This document shows, piece by piece, positions 23,601 through 35,600 of a stretch of 64,000 nt of DNA. Each line of letters opens with the position of its first letter. Positions within the stretch are counted from its first letter, which is position 1. Origin of the DNA: Dromaius novaehollandiae (Eukaryota > Chordata > Aves > Casuariiformes > Dromaiidae). A program made the translations under genes and the position numbers. The stretch covers positions 18,201,501 through 18,265,500 of the forward strand of contig NC_088111.1 of assembly GCF_036370855.1 (NCBI RefSeq), written 5' to 3'. The notes beneath the pieces are model-generated. The model was not told where the DNA came from, made no database searches, and worked only from the letters and a program-made list of their open reading frames with translations.

Positions 23601-26600
23601 TCTCCGACACTGCCCAGCTCCCCGTGACGTGGGGGCACCTGCTCTGCCTGGCGGGCAGGACCTGGAGGTGGTGACATGGGAATGGTGTGCGCTCACAGCA
23701 TTCCCTCCCCGCCGCGACAGACAGACCCCCCACTGTCCTTCCACTGTTACGAGTATGGAAAGTGAGACTTTGAAACCAGTCTGAAGGCTGTCCATGCCTC
23801 CCTGACCCATCGGGGAAGTTTGCAACCTCTTTCCACCTCAGGCCACCAGCTGGGACAGCAGCGGTTTGTTACGGGAGCTCAGCGAGGGGTAGCTGGCTGG
23901 TGAGGAGTGCGACACCGCTCTGAAATCCAGAGCGGAGAGCTGGCCTTCAATAGCAGGCACAGTCAGAGGCAAGAGATGCGTCACCCTCGCTCAGTGGCTG
24001 GGCCTATGTGTCCGCTTTTTCCTCTGTTTCGGAGGAGAACCGAGGAGGGTAACCTGCCTGCAAAACTCAAGCTTGCCCAGAGCTCGCAGCCGCTCCAGCC
24101 ATGCAGACTGTCCCTTGCCGAGCCCTGCCCTGTGCTTTCTCCGTAGGCTTTTTGTAGCTCGCGATTTCCTGGAGCTCTAGCCAGAAACGAGGAGCTGGTT
24201 TGCAGTTTGCACGGCCGTGGGCTGGCCTGGTGCGTCGACTGGGCTGGCCTTCGAGAAGCTGCTCTGTTCTCCTGGCTACCTCTGGAATAACTTGTGTTTG
24301 GCAGTGCTGGGAGATCACATTCTTCTGCCTGGAGGAGGGGTCGCAGGCACCGCTCTGCTCTGCCGAGGATGCTTCGCGGTTAACCCTCTCGGCACCATTG
24401 GGAGAAGGCTCCCGGGAGCCTTTCCTCCTGCCCCAGGAGTCTTGCCTTGGCCCCGGGGGCGTATTGAAGAAGCAGTTGCTTCCCTGATTTGCGCAGACTC
24501 ACGCTTTTGGCATGTGGAAGAGGTGTCTGCCTGTGTCTCGCTTCCCCAGCCCCACACCCAGGGCAGAGCCCGCCCTGGCACCCTGGCCTGGGGGGCCCTG
24601 TGGGACCCCTCCTGCCCCGACACCCGCTGGCAAAGACATGGCTCAGCCCAGCTCTGTTCCTGGGATCTCTGCAGATCCCACCGCTGGTTCTGCTTCTCGG
24701 TAGGGGTTGGATGCCCACGATCTGCAAGCTGCGCGGGCATGGGCAAGGCTGAGCTCTCCGAGGGCAAGGGACTGCCCCAGGGCCCCTGCAGCCGTGCTAA
24801 AAGCAGAGGAGAGGCTTTCTGGCAGCACGTCCCTGCTCAGCAGGACTTTTGAACTTTATCTGTTTCTTTTTTGCAAAAATCTGCAGGCCCCACCCAGCGA
24901 GCGGGGCTGGGGCGGGGGGCAGGCAGCCAGCGGGGACCCCAGGCCTCCCGTGAGCTGCGCGGCTGAGGTTGCCTCTGCCTGTCCCGGTGGGACGGAGCCT
25001 CTCGCTGCCACGGGAGCCCCCAGCTCCCAGCTCTGCCCCGGGCTCCCTGGGCCCCAGCTCCCCCTGCCCTCGTATCGCAGCCGAAGGTAAATATTCCCCG
25101 CGGAGGCGGTGCTCGCCCTGGCGCGGGGAGCAGTTTTTGCTCCGTGTCGTGCTCTCCTAGGCAGCCGGCAGCGAAGCCAAGAAGCCGTCGCTCCCCGCAG
25201 CCAGCTGTTGCCAGCTCACGAAACCCGCCTGCAGCTCCGCTGCCAACAGCTGCATCCGACACGCTGTTCCTATTCCCTGGCCGTGCCGTTCCTACTCCCC
25301 AGCTGGTGCGTAATGGTTGGCTCCCCCGCAGCCCCCTGCGTCCAGCAGCTCAGCTGAGGGCTCCTTGGCCAGCGCCTGGGGCTGGGCATCCCCCAGGGCC
25401 CGGTGTGTCCCGCCAGGGGAAGGCGCAGAGCTGGGGGAGCGATGGGCTGCGATGGGGAGATCCTGCCCGGGCTGCTGAGCGCTCTCGGAGGACGGAGCAC
25501 ACGCTCCCCCCAGCCGGGGCTGCTTCAGGCCAGCTGGGCTGGACCCGCACGATGGGCTGGAAGGGGCAGGGCTCCCCGGCGCTGCGGCGGGGGAGCTGGA
25601 AGGCCTCCCTGGCTCCCCGCGTGCCGGCCCGCGGTTGATGCTGCCGGCGTTCGGCACGCCGCCGTTGCGCCTGCCTCTCCTCTGAGCCTGCCGGGGGCAC
25701 GAGCAGCCCGCGGAGGTGCAGGCGGGATGCCCCCGCGTGCCCTGCGGCTGCTGGGTGCCCCGTCCCCTGCTCGCCCGGTGCACCTGGGCGCCTGCCCGGC
25801 TCTGCCAGCCCTGCAGACCCCGCGGCGGCCGCCCGGGGCTCTCCGCCGGCCCAACCGCACCAGTTTCTCCCGTCTGCGCCAGGCTGCTGGCTCGCTGCTC
25901 GCGCAGCCTCGTCCCTGCCGCGAGCCCCCAGCACCTGCCCCGGGGGGCAGCGGGGCAGGACGCCCGGGGCGGGGGGCCGCCGGCCCGGCTGCCGCTAGGT
26001 GGTGCGACACACGCGCCAGCCGCCGCCGCACGCTCACCTCCGGCAGCATCCGCGCGGCCTGGTGTCGGAGCCACCTCCGAAACCGGAGCGCCCCAGCCCC
26101 AGCCTCCCCGCATATTTGCTGACATACGTACTGCTCAGCCCGGGATGGAACTAATGCAGAAAACATGTTTCCCCGCCGCGGCGAGGGCGAGCGCGCAGCC
26201 GCGAGCCGGGAGGCGGCGAGGCTCCGGCGCGGGGCCGAGCTGGGGTCCCGGTCCCGGCCAGGGCGCCGCACAGGTAGAGCAGGTGCCGTCGTCCTGCCAT
26301 CGCTGCTCTGGGCCGGAGGCAGGCAGTGGGCTGCGTGCGCGGAGGAGACCACCGCAGCCCCCAGCCCTCTGCGTCCCCAGCTCCTTGGGACCCACTCCTC
26401 CACCACTGCCGGGCTGCGCAGCTGTGCCCGGGGGTCCTGGGATGCCTCTTGTGCTGCCCGGTTTTCGGTCTCTCTTCCTCCTCCTCCTCCTCCCCCCGTG
26501 GGGATACTCCCCGCACCGGGATGGCAGCTCCTGCGGGATGAAGCTTGCAGGAATTGGGGCCGTCATCCCCGCCGCCAGGCCTGGCTCGGTTCGGCAGGGG

Positions 26601-29600
26601 CAAGTCGCGAGCTGAGGGTCATCCTGTCCTCTCCGGGAGACGTTCCCAGTGCCAGTTTGCTGGAGGCGGGGAAGGGCCCCCCCCCGCCCCACATCCTGCC
26701 CGCCGCCGTTGGGAACGCCGGGCTTGGCCAGCGCCGCCACTTCCTAGCGGGCTGCGCTGGCTTGTGCCGTGTTTGTGCTGGCAGCGAGGCGCCCGTGCCG
26801 CAGCCAGCGAGGAGCGGAGCTTAGCACCGCGCGTCTCCTCCCGCCCCGGCGGCCGCTCCTGCAAAGCCCGCGCAGGATCCGGCTCCCGAGGGTCGGCACA
26901 GGGAGAGGGGCTCATCCCGCTCTGCCACCAGCGGTGCCAATGCAGGGCCGAGGCCGCGAGAGGCCAGCTTGCCACGGTCTTCCCCTGAACAGTGCCGCTG
27001 CCCCGGGCTCCTCGCCGCTGTGGGTGGGAACGGACACGGACACCCTCATTCGCCATGGGCACCTGGCTGCCCCGGAGGGCTCCGGCCGGCATGGGGCTGA
27101 GGTGTGGGGCCTGGGGCTGCTGCCCCGGAGGTGGCGGCTGGCGGGGCGTGCGAGGAGGAGCAGGGCCGCGGGTGGCGAGGAAGGGGCCGCGGCGGTCTGG
27201 AGAGCGCCGCTGTGCGCCCGCCCGGCTCGGCTGACCCTCAGTGTTTCGGTAGCCTCCGGACACGCGCGGGGCGCCTGCCCCTTGCAGCCGGGATGTGGCG
27301 TGGATGAGAGCCCAGGGACGCGCCCAGGGAAGTAAGTTCCTCTCCCACTTCCTTGCGGCAGGGGGCTGAGGATGTCACCGCTTGCACACTGTCCCTGCTG
27401 CCAGCACCGTGAGACTGCTGCCACTGCGGGCACCTTCGAGCACGCCCCGGTGGGAGCTGCCGGGCCGAGGGGCCATGCTTGGCTCTGCTGGCTCTGTGCC
27501 GGGGCTTTTCACGGTCATGCTTTAGTCACGCCAAAAGCATGCGTCCCCCGCAGCGCGGCCGGGGGAAATAATGACCGCGGTGTCTTCTGCACCTTGCAGA
27601 GCGTCCAGGGACACGAGCACAGCAAGGACTCCCGGCTGGTCTGGATGGGCGCCAGCGACTACGTCATCTCCGTGGGCTGCAGCCAGGTACGGTCCTCGCC
27701 GGGCAGGTCCCCTGTGAGCCCGCACGCTCTGCTCCCTGCCGCCTCCACGACGCTGGGCGGGCACCGAGCCACGTCTTTGCCCCTGCAGATGCGGGAGCGC
27801 GAGGTGAAGCTGTGGGACACGCGGAAATTCGGCAGTGCGACCCACACCTTGACGCTGGACACCTCGCCCGGGTAGGGACAGGGACACGCTGCGGGGTGGG
27901 AGGGCGCCGGAGGGGACGCGGCGCAGAGCGGGGTGCTCAGCCGCTGCTGGAGGGGGACGTGCCTGGACGTGGCCGCCCGCTCCCCCTTGCCCAGAGAGGC
28001 GCCGTGAGCGTGGCGGGAGAGGAGGATTCAGCAGTGAGCTGCCAGTGTCGGCAGTGCTTGGCCACAAAGCTGGGGACAGTGTGGCCTTGTCCCCAGCAGC
28101 GTCAGGGTGGGAAGGGTGCACCGTGACACTGTGACAGAGGTGACAGTGCTGGTGACAGTGTGGCATTGTCCTTGACATCATTCAAGTGGGAAGAGCAGGA
28201 GGTGGCAACGCTGAGGGTGTAAGGATGCTCTCTGGCACTGTGACAGGAGGTGGCAGTGGTGGGGACAGCTAGCACTGTCCCCAGCAGCGTTGGGGTGGAA
28301 GGATGCTCCATGGCACTGGGACAGGAGGTGTCAGTGCTGGGGATAGCTGGCCCCGTCCCCAGCATCGTTGGGGTGGAAGGATGCTCTGCAGTGCTGTGAC
28401 AGGAGGTGGCAGTGCTGGGGACAGCTGGCCCTGTCCCCAGCGTCGTTGGGGTGGAAGGACGCTCCATGGTGTTGTGACCAGAGGTGGCAGTGCTGGGGAC
28501 AGCACATGGAGGGCCGCAGGGCTGGGAAGACCCTTGCCATGCGCGGGGCGGCTCCGTCGCAGCCGGGGCACCGGGGCAGGCTGGGGGCTCAGGAGCAGCA
28601 TGGGGCCGCTACGTGGCCTCTGGCGAGGAGCTGGGCGAGCTGCGACAGCCGGGCCGGCCCTTGGCTGCCCGGCCGGCGTCCCTCACACCGCCGGCCGCTG
28701 GGCCTGGCAGGGGGGGAGGCAAGCGGCCGGGCTGCATGGGGAGGTGCTGGCAGGTCCCCGACAAGGAAGGGCCGGTTGGCACGTGGCCTGGTGGGGAGGC
28801 GGATCGGGCGGATCGGAGGTGGGAAGGGAGAGCCTCGGTTAAGGCTGGGCTCCAGCAGAGCCTCGCTGCCGCTGAGCAGAGCCGGAGCATCGCCCCTCCT
28901 CCCGCCAGCTCTCCGGGCTCTCCCGCACCCCGGCTCTGCCGGGACAAGGGGCAAAGGCAGCCTCGGGGGTGCCACATCCAGCCTTGGCTGTGTCCTGGAG
29001 AGAGTGAGAGCACCGCTATGGAAAGCGATCCCTTCCGCAAGCGCTGCTGGGGGTGGGCTGTAGCTGCTCTTTGTCCTTTGTGGAGACGCATCATTAGTAT
29101 CCAGAGTGAACACCTCCGAGGGAGCCTGGAGCACATGACACACTCCAAAAGGTCATGTCAAGGGGATGCTTTTAGGTGATGCCTCGTCCTTAAAAACAGC
29201 TCAGATACAGCCCCCCGCCATGATATGGGATGGGCTGGGGTCCCTGCAGTCAGGCCGGGGAGGCAGAGGCTGACAGGCGATGCCTTAGAGCTGCCGGCAG
29301 AGAATCCACCGCGCCGCAGCTAACCGGCAGGAACTGCCCGCAGCCCCGCCGCTTTGCGCACCCCGACAGGGTCCCCCGCTCCGCACGCCCCCGCGCCCCG
29401 GGCCCTCGGCACCGCCCCTTCCCGCCGGTGTGGGGCCGCGGCGAGCCAGCCTGGCTAAATTGGATCCAGACGCGCGGCGCTGCTCCGGGCCCTGTTTGCG
29501 CCGGCTGGAGTTATTTTGGCTGCCGGCTTTATCGGCCGCGAGGAATGTGGCTGGCAGGCTCCGCGTGCGCGGCTCTTATCTGCGTGTCACGCCGGGGCTT

Positions 29601-32600
29601 CGCCAGGTTGCGACTGGCTGGAAATGGGAGCTGATAAGGCGGCGGAGGAGAAGGGCGGCGGGCGCTCCGGGGCCGGCGGCAGGCAGCCGAGCGAGCCCCC
29701 GGGCCGGGGTGAGCCGGGGGCCCCGCTCCTCCGCGGAGGCGCCCGCTGCGAGGGAGAGGGAGGCGCTTTTTTTAGAAAGCCGCGTGCTGGCGCTGAGCGC
29801 TCACAGCCGAAGTTCCAGCCCGCTCCCCACCTCTCGCGGCCCGTAAATCTCTCGGAGATGACAAATCGCGGAGGGGGATTTTTGGCTTGCTCCCGGCAGA
29901 TGTGATAAGCGCGAGCTGTGTTTTCCCCCCGCCAAAGCTGCCTGGCCCGGCAGCCGGCACACTGGGATGCTTGGGTGCCCCAGCCACGCGCAGCCCCTGG
30001 GCTGCACGCGCAGCGGGACGGGCGGTGGAGGGAGGACCCCGGGGTGCCGCCGAGGCCACGGTTTGGGGACAGGACTGCGGGGCGCAGCGTTGCCGGGCTG
30101 GGGGCTGCGGAGTGGCTCTGGGCTCGGGGCCGCTGTGGCTGGCCACTGTCGGGATGGAGGAGCCCGGCACTGCCGCTCGCGGAGGCTCTTTGCGGGAGTA
30201 ATCGGTGGGTGGGCAGGAAACTCAAACCGTTCATTACTGGCGCCGGGTGGCAGGAAAGGGAGCGCGAGCCGTCGGATGCCATCCGGCGCCCTTTGGACAC
30301 CGGCAGGGCCCGCAGCCATTTCACCCGATGCCAAACCACAGCCCCGGGGGGGCTCCTTCCCCTCTGAGCATCGCCGGGGAGGTGGAAGACGGAGGCGTTG
30401 GCCTGATCCACCCTCACTTTCTCCCTGAAAACTGGGCCAGCAGGATCCTTGCTAGTGCAGAAAGCTCGTTTCAAAGCGCAGGGCTCACGGCAGCAGCCGG
30501 GGAGACCCCGGCACCCGGTGCAGCCCGGCGCGGCTGCTTGGCGGGCGCGGGAGGCCCCCCCCCAGCGCGCTGGGAGCGGGCGAGCGCTTCTCCCGACGCA
30601 GGCTGCAGTGGGGCTCTCCCTCCCTGCCCGGTGCCCCGAAACGTCTCTGCTGGCCCCGGCCCACTAACCCGCCGAGGGCGCCGGGAGCAGCAGGCTGGGT
30701 GGCCCCGGCCGCTCTCCGTGCTGCCGGCTGCACCGCGCTGCCTTTGGGGCGCCCGGCGCTCCCTTTGAATCGCGTTTTGTCTTCCCTCTGGCCTCGTTTA
30801 ATTAGATCAAGGAGCAGCAGGGCAGGAGCCAGGAAGTGGCCTCAATAGGTTATTGTTGCCCTAAATTGTAACCAGGACCGGTGGGGTTGGGTTACCGGGG
30901 CCGGCTCGCGGGTCAGCGCCCAGCCCCGGCTGCCGCACGCCCGCCGCAGCCGCCGCAGCGCTGCCCGGGGCCGGGGCCGGCCCCGCGGGCGAGAACAGTG
31001 GCTCCCTTGTTGTGCCGCGGCGCGGCGGCCACCACCTCGCCTTCCGCCCTCCCTAAATCTCCCCCCCGGGAAGGAGGAGGGCTGGCCCGAGCCGCCCGCC
31101 GGGGAGGCAGGCGGCCGAGACGGGAGCGGGCAGCATCCTGCCCCCGCCGCGGCCAGCTCGGGGCTGCGGCTGGCTGCGTTTGCAGGGCCCAGGCAACCGG
31201 CTCTGGTGATGCTCGTGCCGGGGCCTCCCGGTGCCCCCGCACCGTGGCTCCAGGAGGCTCTTCCCTGCGGTGCAGCCGGTCCAGACAGCAGAGACTGTGC
31301 AGCTCGAAATGCTCGGCCTGCTCGCTGGGCTGGGGTTAAAGCAGCACCGCTGGGCCCCCATCTGCTCCACATCTCCGCGGGGATGCGCGCAGCTGGGACG
31401 GGATGTGCCTGTGAGGAGGGAGGAATCACAGCAAAGGAGAGGGTTGTGGAGGGATTTGGTGCCATTTGCCTTGCTGAGGACTCCGCACGGGTGGTGGCAG
31501 GAGGCGCCGATGCCTGGGCCATTCCCACCTGGGACGCTGGCCTAGGAAAGCTGGACCCGCTGCACCCGTGAGCTTTCCCTGCTCCTGGGCTGTTGCGGCT
31601 CTGAGCTCTTGCATCTGCTGCGCTGTGGGGCTGGGCAGTGGGACGCAGATCCCTTTGCAAAGCCAGCAGCTGGGGGCGCGTGGGCTGCTGGGTCCCCTGT
31701 GGGATCGCGGGGCCCGTGGGATCACTCCCGCAGGATGCAGCTTGGCCATTGCAGGGAGCGGGGCGGGGGCAGCACGGCATGGAGGAGCCGGCTTTTCCTG
31801 GCTCCACGTGCCATTAACGCTCCCCCTTCCTCTGCAGCTCTCTTCCTCGACCTGAAGCGGAGCGGGGCAGAGGGAGGGAAGGCGGGCGTCCTCCAGGCGT
31901 CTCCGCCGCCGAGCACGGTCTGCCCTGGCCCGCGTGCCCCGCTCACCGGCTCTGGCCCGTTTTGTGCAAAGCTGGGCCGTGGCGGGGAGACGCAACGGGG
32001 TGCAGAGCCGCACGGCGCCTCGCGGGGCTGGGCGGTTGCGCCATGGCACTGCCGGTGCGGGATCTGCGGGATGGGTGCCACGGAGGAGCCGCCTCGGGGC
32101 ATTTTGCCATCACTGCAGCGACACAAGTGCCTTCGGCCGGGGAGCGAAAACCCGCGGGCTCTTGAGGCAGAGATGCGGGAGCAGAGCGGGACCCGGCCCG
32201 GGAAGCATCGCCCGTCGTCTGCCCGGCTGGAAGTGTCAGACGCAGGCCCGGGCGGAGGAGCAGGTCACCGCTGCAGCCCCGTTGTCACGCCGGAAACGCA
32301 GCTTCGTGCCACCTTGGCGGTGGGATGCACAAGCTGGACACAAGCCATGTCGCACCAGGCCCAGGTGTGCCAGCACCGCGTGGCCCCCGGGGACCCCGCT
32401 CGGGCCGCTGCCACCAGCCTGTCGTCCGGCCGCATGGGGCGGCCACCCGAAAGGGTTAACGCGGCGTGGCGGCCGCCCGGCCTCGCAGCCCAACGGCGCA
32501 GCCCACCTAATTACGCCATGTAAAAATAGCCCAGCGCCTCGTCAGGGGCCGGCTCGCGGTGTAAGGGCAAGCGTAATTGCTGAAATCGCTCCCAGATGGG

Positions 32601-35600
32601 TGGCAGCCCAGGCCCCGGGCCGCCCCCTCGGGCGACCGGCGCTCCCAAACCTCAGGCCCCATCCGCTTTCCGGGAAGCCGGCAGCATTTCTGCCTTTCCG
32701 CAAGCTCTCCCGGCCGCGAGCGCAGCGCGGCAGCATGGCACGGCGCCGGCAAGCAGGCCCGGAGGCGGCTCGGCCCCGCGTGGACCGTTGTGGGCCTCGC
32801 AGAGCCCCTCACCCGGCCGGCGGCTTCTGGCCGCGGCTCTCGCTCACCAGCCCAGCTGCACTGAATAGCAAGCGGGATTTTTTTTGGTCTCATTTCAGGG
32901 GTTTTGCAATCCTCTGCCTGCGCTGATTCAGCTCGGAGGAATTAGCAGCGTCGCGCACCGCACCGCTCGGAGCCACTGCTGGCACGCTCCGGCCTGTGGC
33001 CGGGCTGGCAGCGCCCGGGGGGGCCTCGGGGCTCGGGAGCTGCTGGGTTTGGGGGGGGTTAGGGTTTCAGCCAGGTTGGGGCTATTTGAAAGCTTGGGAG
33101 GGGGGGCTGGCATGTATGAAACCCATATATAAAGCTGGGCATTAGCAGTAAGGGGCCAGGAGGGAAGGCATCCGTCCGTCTGTCCGTCCGTCTGTCAAGC
33201 ACGGGGCTGCGGCGGGGCTGTGAGGAGGCACCGCTCGCCGGCCGCCCGCCCGCACGCGGCTCGAGCTCGGCGGCGGGGTTTTCATCCCTCCTCCTCGCCG
33301 GGCTGGAAAATATACAAAGCGCGCAGGGAAAATATTTACACAGCAGCAATTTTCGGAGGAATTTGGGAATGCTAATTTAAAAAATCTGCGGGGAGAGGAC
33401 CACAATGGGCCCTTTGAGCGGGCGAGCGTGGCCCTCGCGCCTGCCCGCGAGGCCGGGCTGCCCGCGCCGGCCGGGGGCCCCCGCCACTGCCGCGCCGGCC
33501 CTAATGGGAGCCAGCCCTGCCGGAAGCCCACCTGGGAGCGGCGGGCGGGCGCTCGCAGCAGTCGGCCCCCCGAGGCCCCAGCCTCGCCAGCCCGGCCCTA
33601 ATTGCATCCAGGGCGAGCGCGCGGGGCTGCTGCGGCGCCGGGGGCCGCGTGCTGCCGGAAAGCGGGGAGCCGAGGGCGCGGGGCGGCTCGGCGCTCACCT
33701 GGGCGGCTCGGCGGCCGGCTCTGAAGCGCCGCCAGCCCCGGCCCCGCTGCGAGGCCGCGCGCTGCTCCCGGGGAGGGAGACGGCCAGGTCAGGTTGCAGC
33801 GCGCTGCTGTAACCCTTTCGGCAGCTCGCCCTGGCAGAGACGGGGCCGCGTTCGCTGGAGGAGGGGGGGGACAGCGGCTGCACCCGGTTTGCTCATTTTC
33901 TCCGAATAAAACATACCTCCACGGGCAGGGACCCAACCTGGAAAATTCCAGCCTGAAAGATAAAGGATTGTAAAACGATTAAAACGGGAGGCCAGTGCTC
34001 CGAGCCCCCCCCCGCTGTCGCGCACGGGCGGCTGCTCCAGGCCGAGGGGAGCAGGGGCACACGCTGGGGAGCCGGGGGCTCGGGTGCCGCGGCCTTGGAG
34101 GTCAGAGGGTGCACGGGGACCGCAGCAGGGTGCCGGGCCCTGCGGCAACAAGGGGCTGCGCTGCGCTCATGGCCCCACGCTGGTGGGGTGCCATGGGAGC
34201 AGGGCCGTATCTGGTCCGTGCCCGGCCGGGTGGGTGAAGCTGCCCCTGCTCCAGGCCCCACCGGAGCCCCCGTGGGCCCGACCCCGCGCAGGGCGAGCAG
34301 CACCCTCAGCTCTGCCCGGCCCCGGCAGGCAGCGGGCGAGCGGCTAGGGGTGGCGTCGCGGCCAGGCGGGGGCCCGGCGAAAGGCAGCTGTGTCAATAGC
34401 GGTGGGATTCGGGGAAGGAAGCGCTGGCCTGAGCAAAGTGCAGCTTCTCGCACTCCCAAAGCTGTGGGTAAATACCTGGCTGGGCCACGGCCAGGCAGCC
34501 GGCAGCATCCGCAAAGCCTCGCCTGGCACGGTGCCGGGAGTAGGAGCCCGATCCGGCGCGGCAGCGCGGCAGCTGCCCATGCCGGCGCTCGCGGCCCGTC
34601 TCCTGCAGCGTGGGCAGAAAGGGCAGGGCGCTTGGCAGGGGCGCCTCGGGGCTGCCACGCGGCTCGGCGGCTGGGCTGCACGGCCCGGCGCGGGGGCGCG
34701 CGGCACCTCGCGGGTGCCCGCGGCGGGGGCAGAAGCGCCGCCCAGCCCATCAGCACGGCCGAGCTCGGTGGGCACGTCCCAAGGAGGACGAGGGTGACGT
34801 CAGGAGGTCATCGGGGTTGGGCTGGGTTGTTTGTCTCGCCTGCCCCTGGAGACATCTGGCAGCCGCGATGGGGATGAAGTAAGGCTGGATGATGCGCAGG
34901 GCCAGGGCTGATTTGAAACTTGTGGCCTCTGTTTTTGTAACACCTCTCTAACACTCGCAGTGGGGGGAGCTTCGGGGGGGGTGAGACCGCCCCGGCACCG
35001 CGGCCCAGTGCTGGCAACGCTCCCCCCGCGCCCTGACTCATCCCGCCGCCCCTCCAACAACAACAGGAAGATGAGGCTGGCCTTCCCTGCCCGCCGCAGG
35101 CTGACACGCCGCGCTGCCCCCGCCGCGGGCCAGAGCCCGGCGGGACATGTGGCCGAGCCACCCCATCACGGGTCACCCTGTGCCAGGGCCTTCCTGGAGC
35201 AACCAGCGCTCATGGAGGGCTGGGGCACCCCCGAAACCCGCTCTGCCCCCCAGCATGGCAACGCCAACGCTGGAGCGGGGCCGCAGAGGCTTCTGCTGAA
35301 GAAGTCCTGTGCCAGGAGAAACCCAAGTACAGGCGGCTGGCGGGTCTGCCTGCCCGGCTAGCGGGATCAGGCCCAGCAGGCGCTGAGAGCCCAGGCCACA
35401 TCTGGGATGGAAATGGGGAGTGATTGCGATTGCAGAAATGGAAACCGCACGTTGGCTGCGCAGCCAGCAGGACTGAGGAGCCGTGGGGCGGGCTCTAACG
35501 CAGCCCTCCATGATTGCAAATGCTGTGCAGAGGTTTTAGTTATTATTATTATTAATTTTATTTTGTTTTTTTTACAAAAAGACACCCTTCTGTCTGCCTT

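Larger units (their letters stand above)
27872..35530 (+). other. CORO7: CORO7 intron 9, part 5' of the VASN 3' end
   Basis: Left part of the 19.9-kb intron 9. It contains the 78-bp minisatellite (28080-28510) and several AT-rich, motif-dense islands (near 29440-29660, 29830-29940, 30765-30870, 32495-32590, 32865-32955, 33095-33150, 33300-33410, 33885-33990, 34385-34480). No protein-coding gene is supported here. Confidence 0.7.

Noticed and set aside
28102-28467. Minus-strand frame with a 26-residue repeat (HPSTPTxLGTGPA-like)
   Set aside because: Produced by the 78-bp minisatellite, since 78 is divisible by 3. No start context, splice signals or family.
28080-28510. CRISPR-like direct repeats
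   Set aside because: The whole unit repeats without unique spacers, and the genome is vertebrate. It is a minisatellite.
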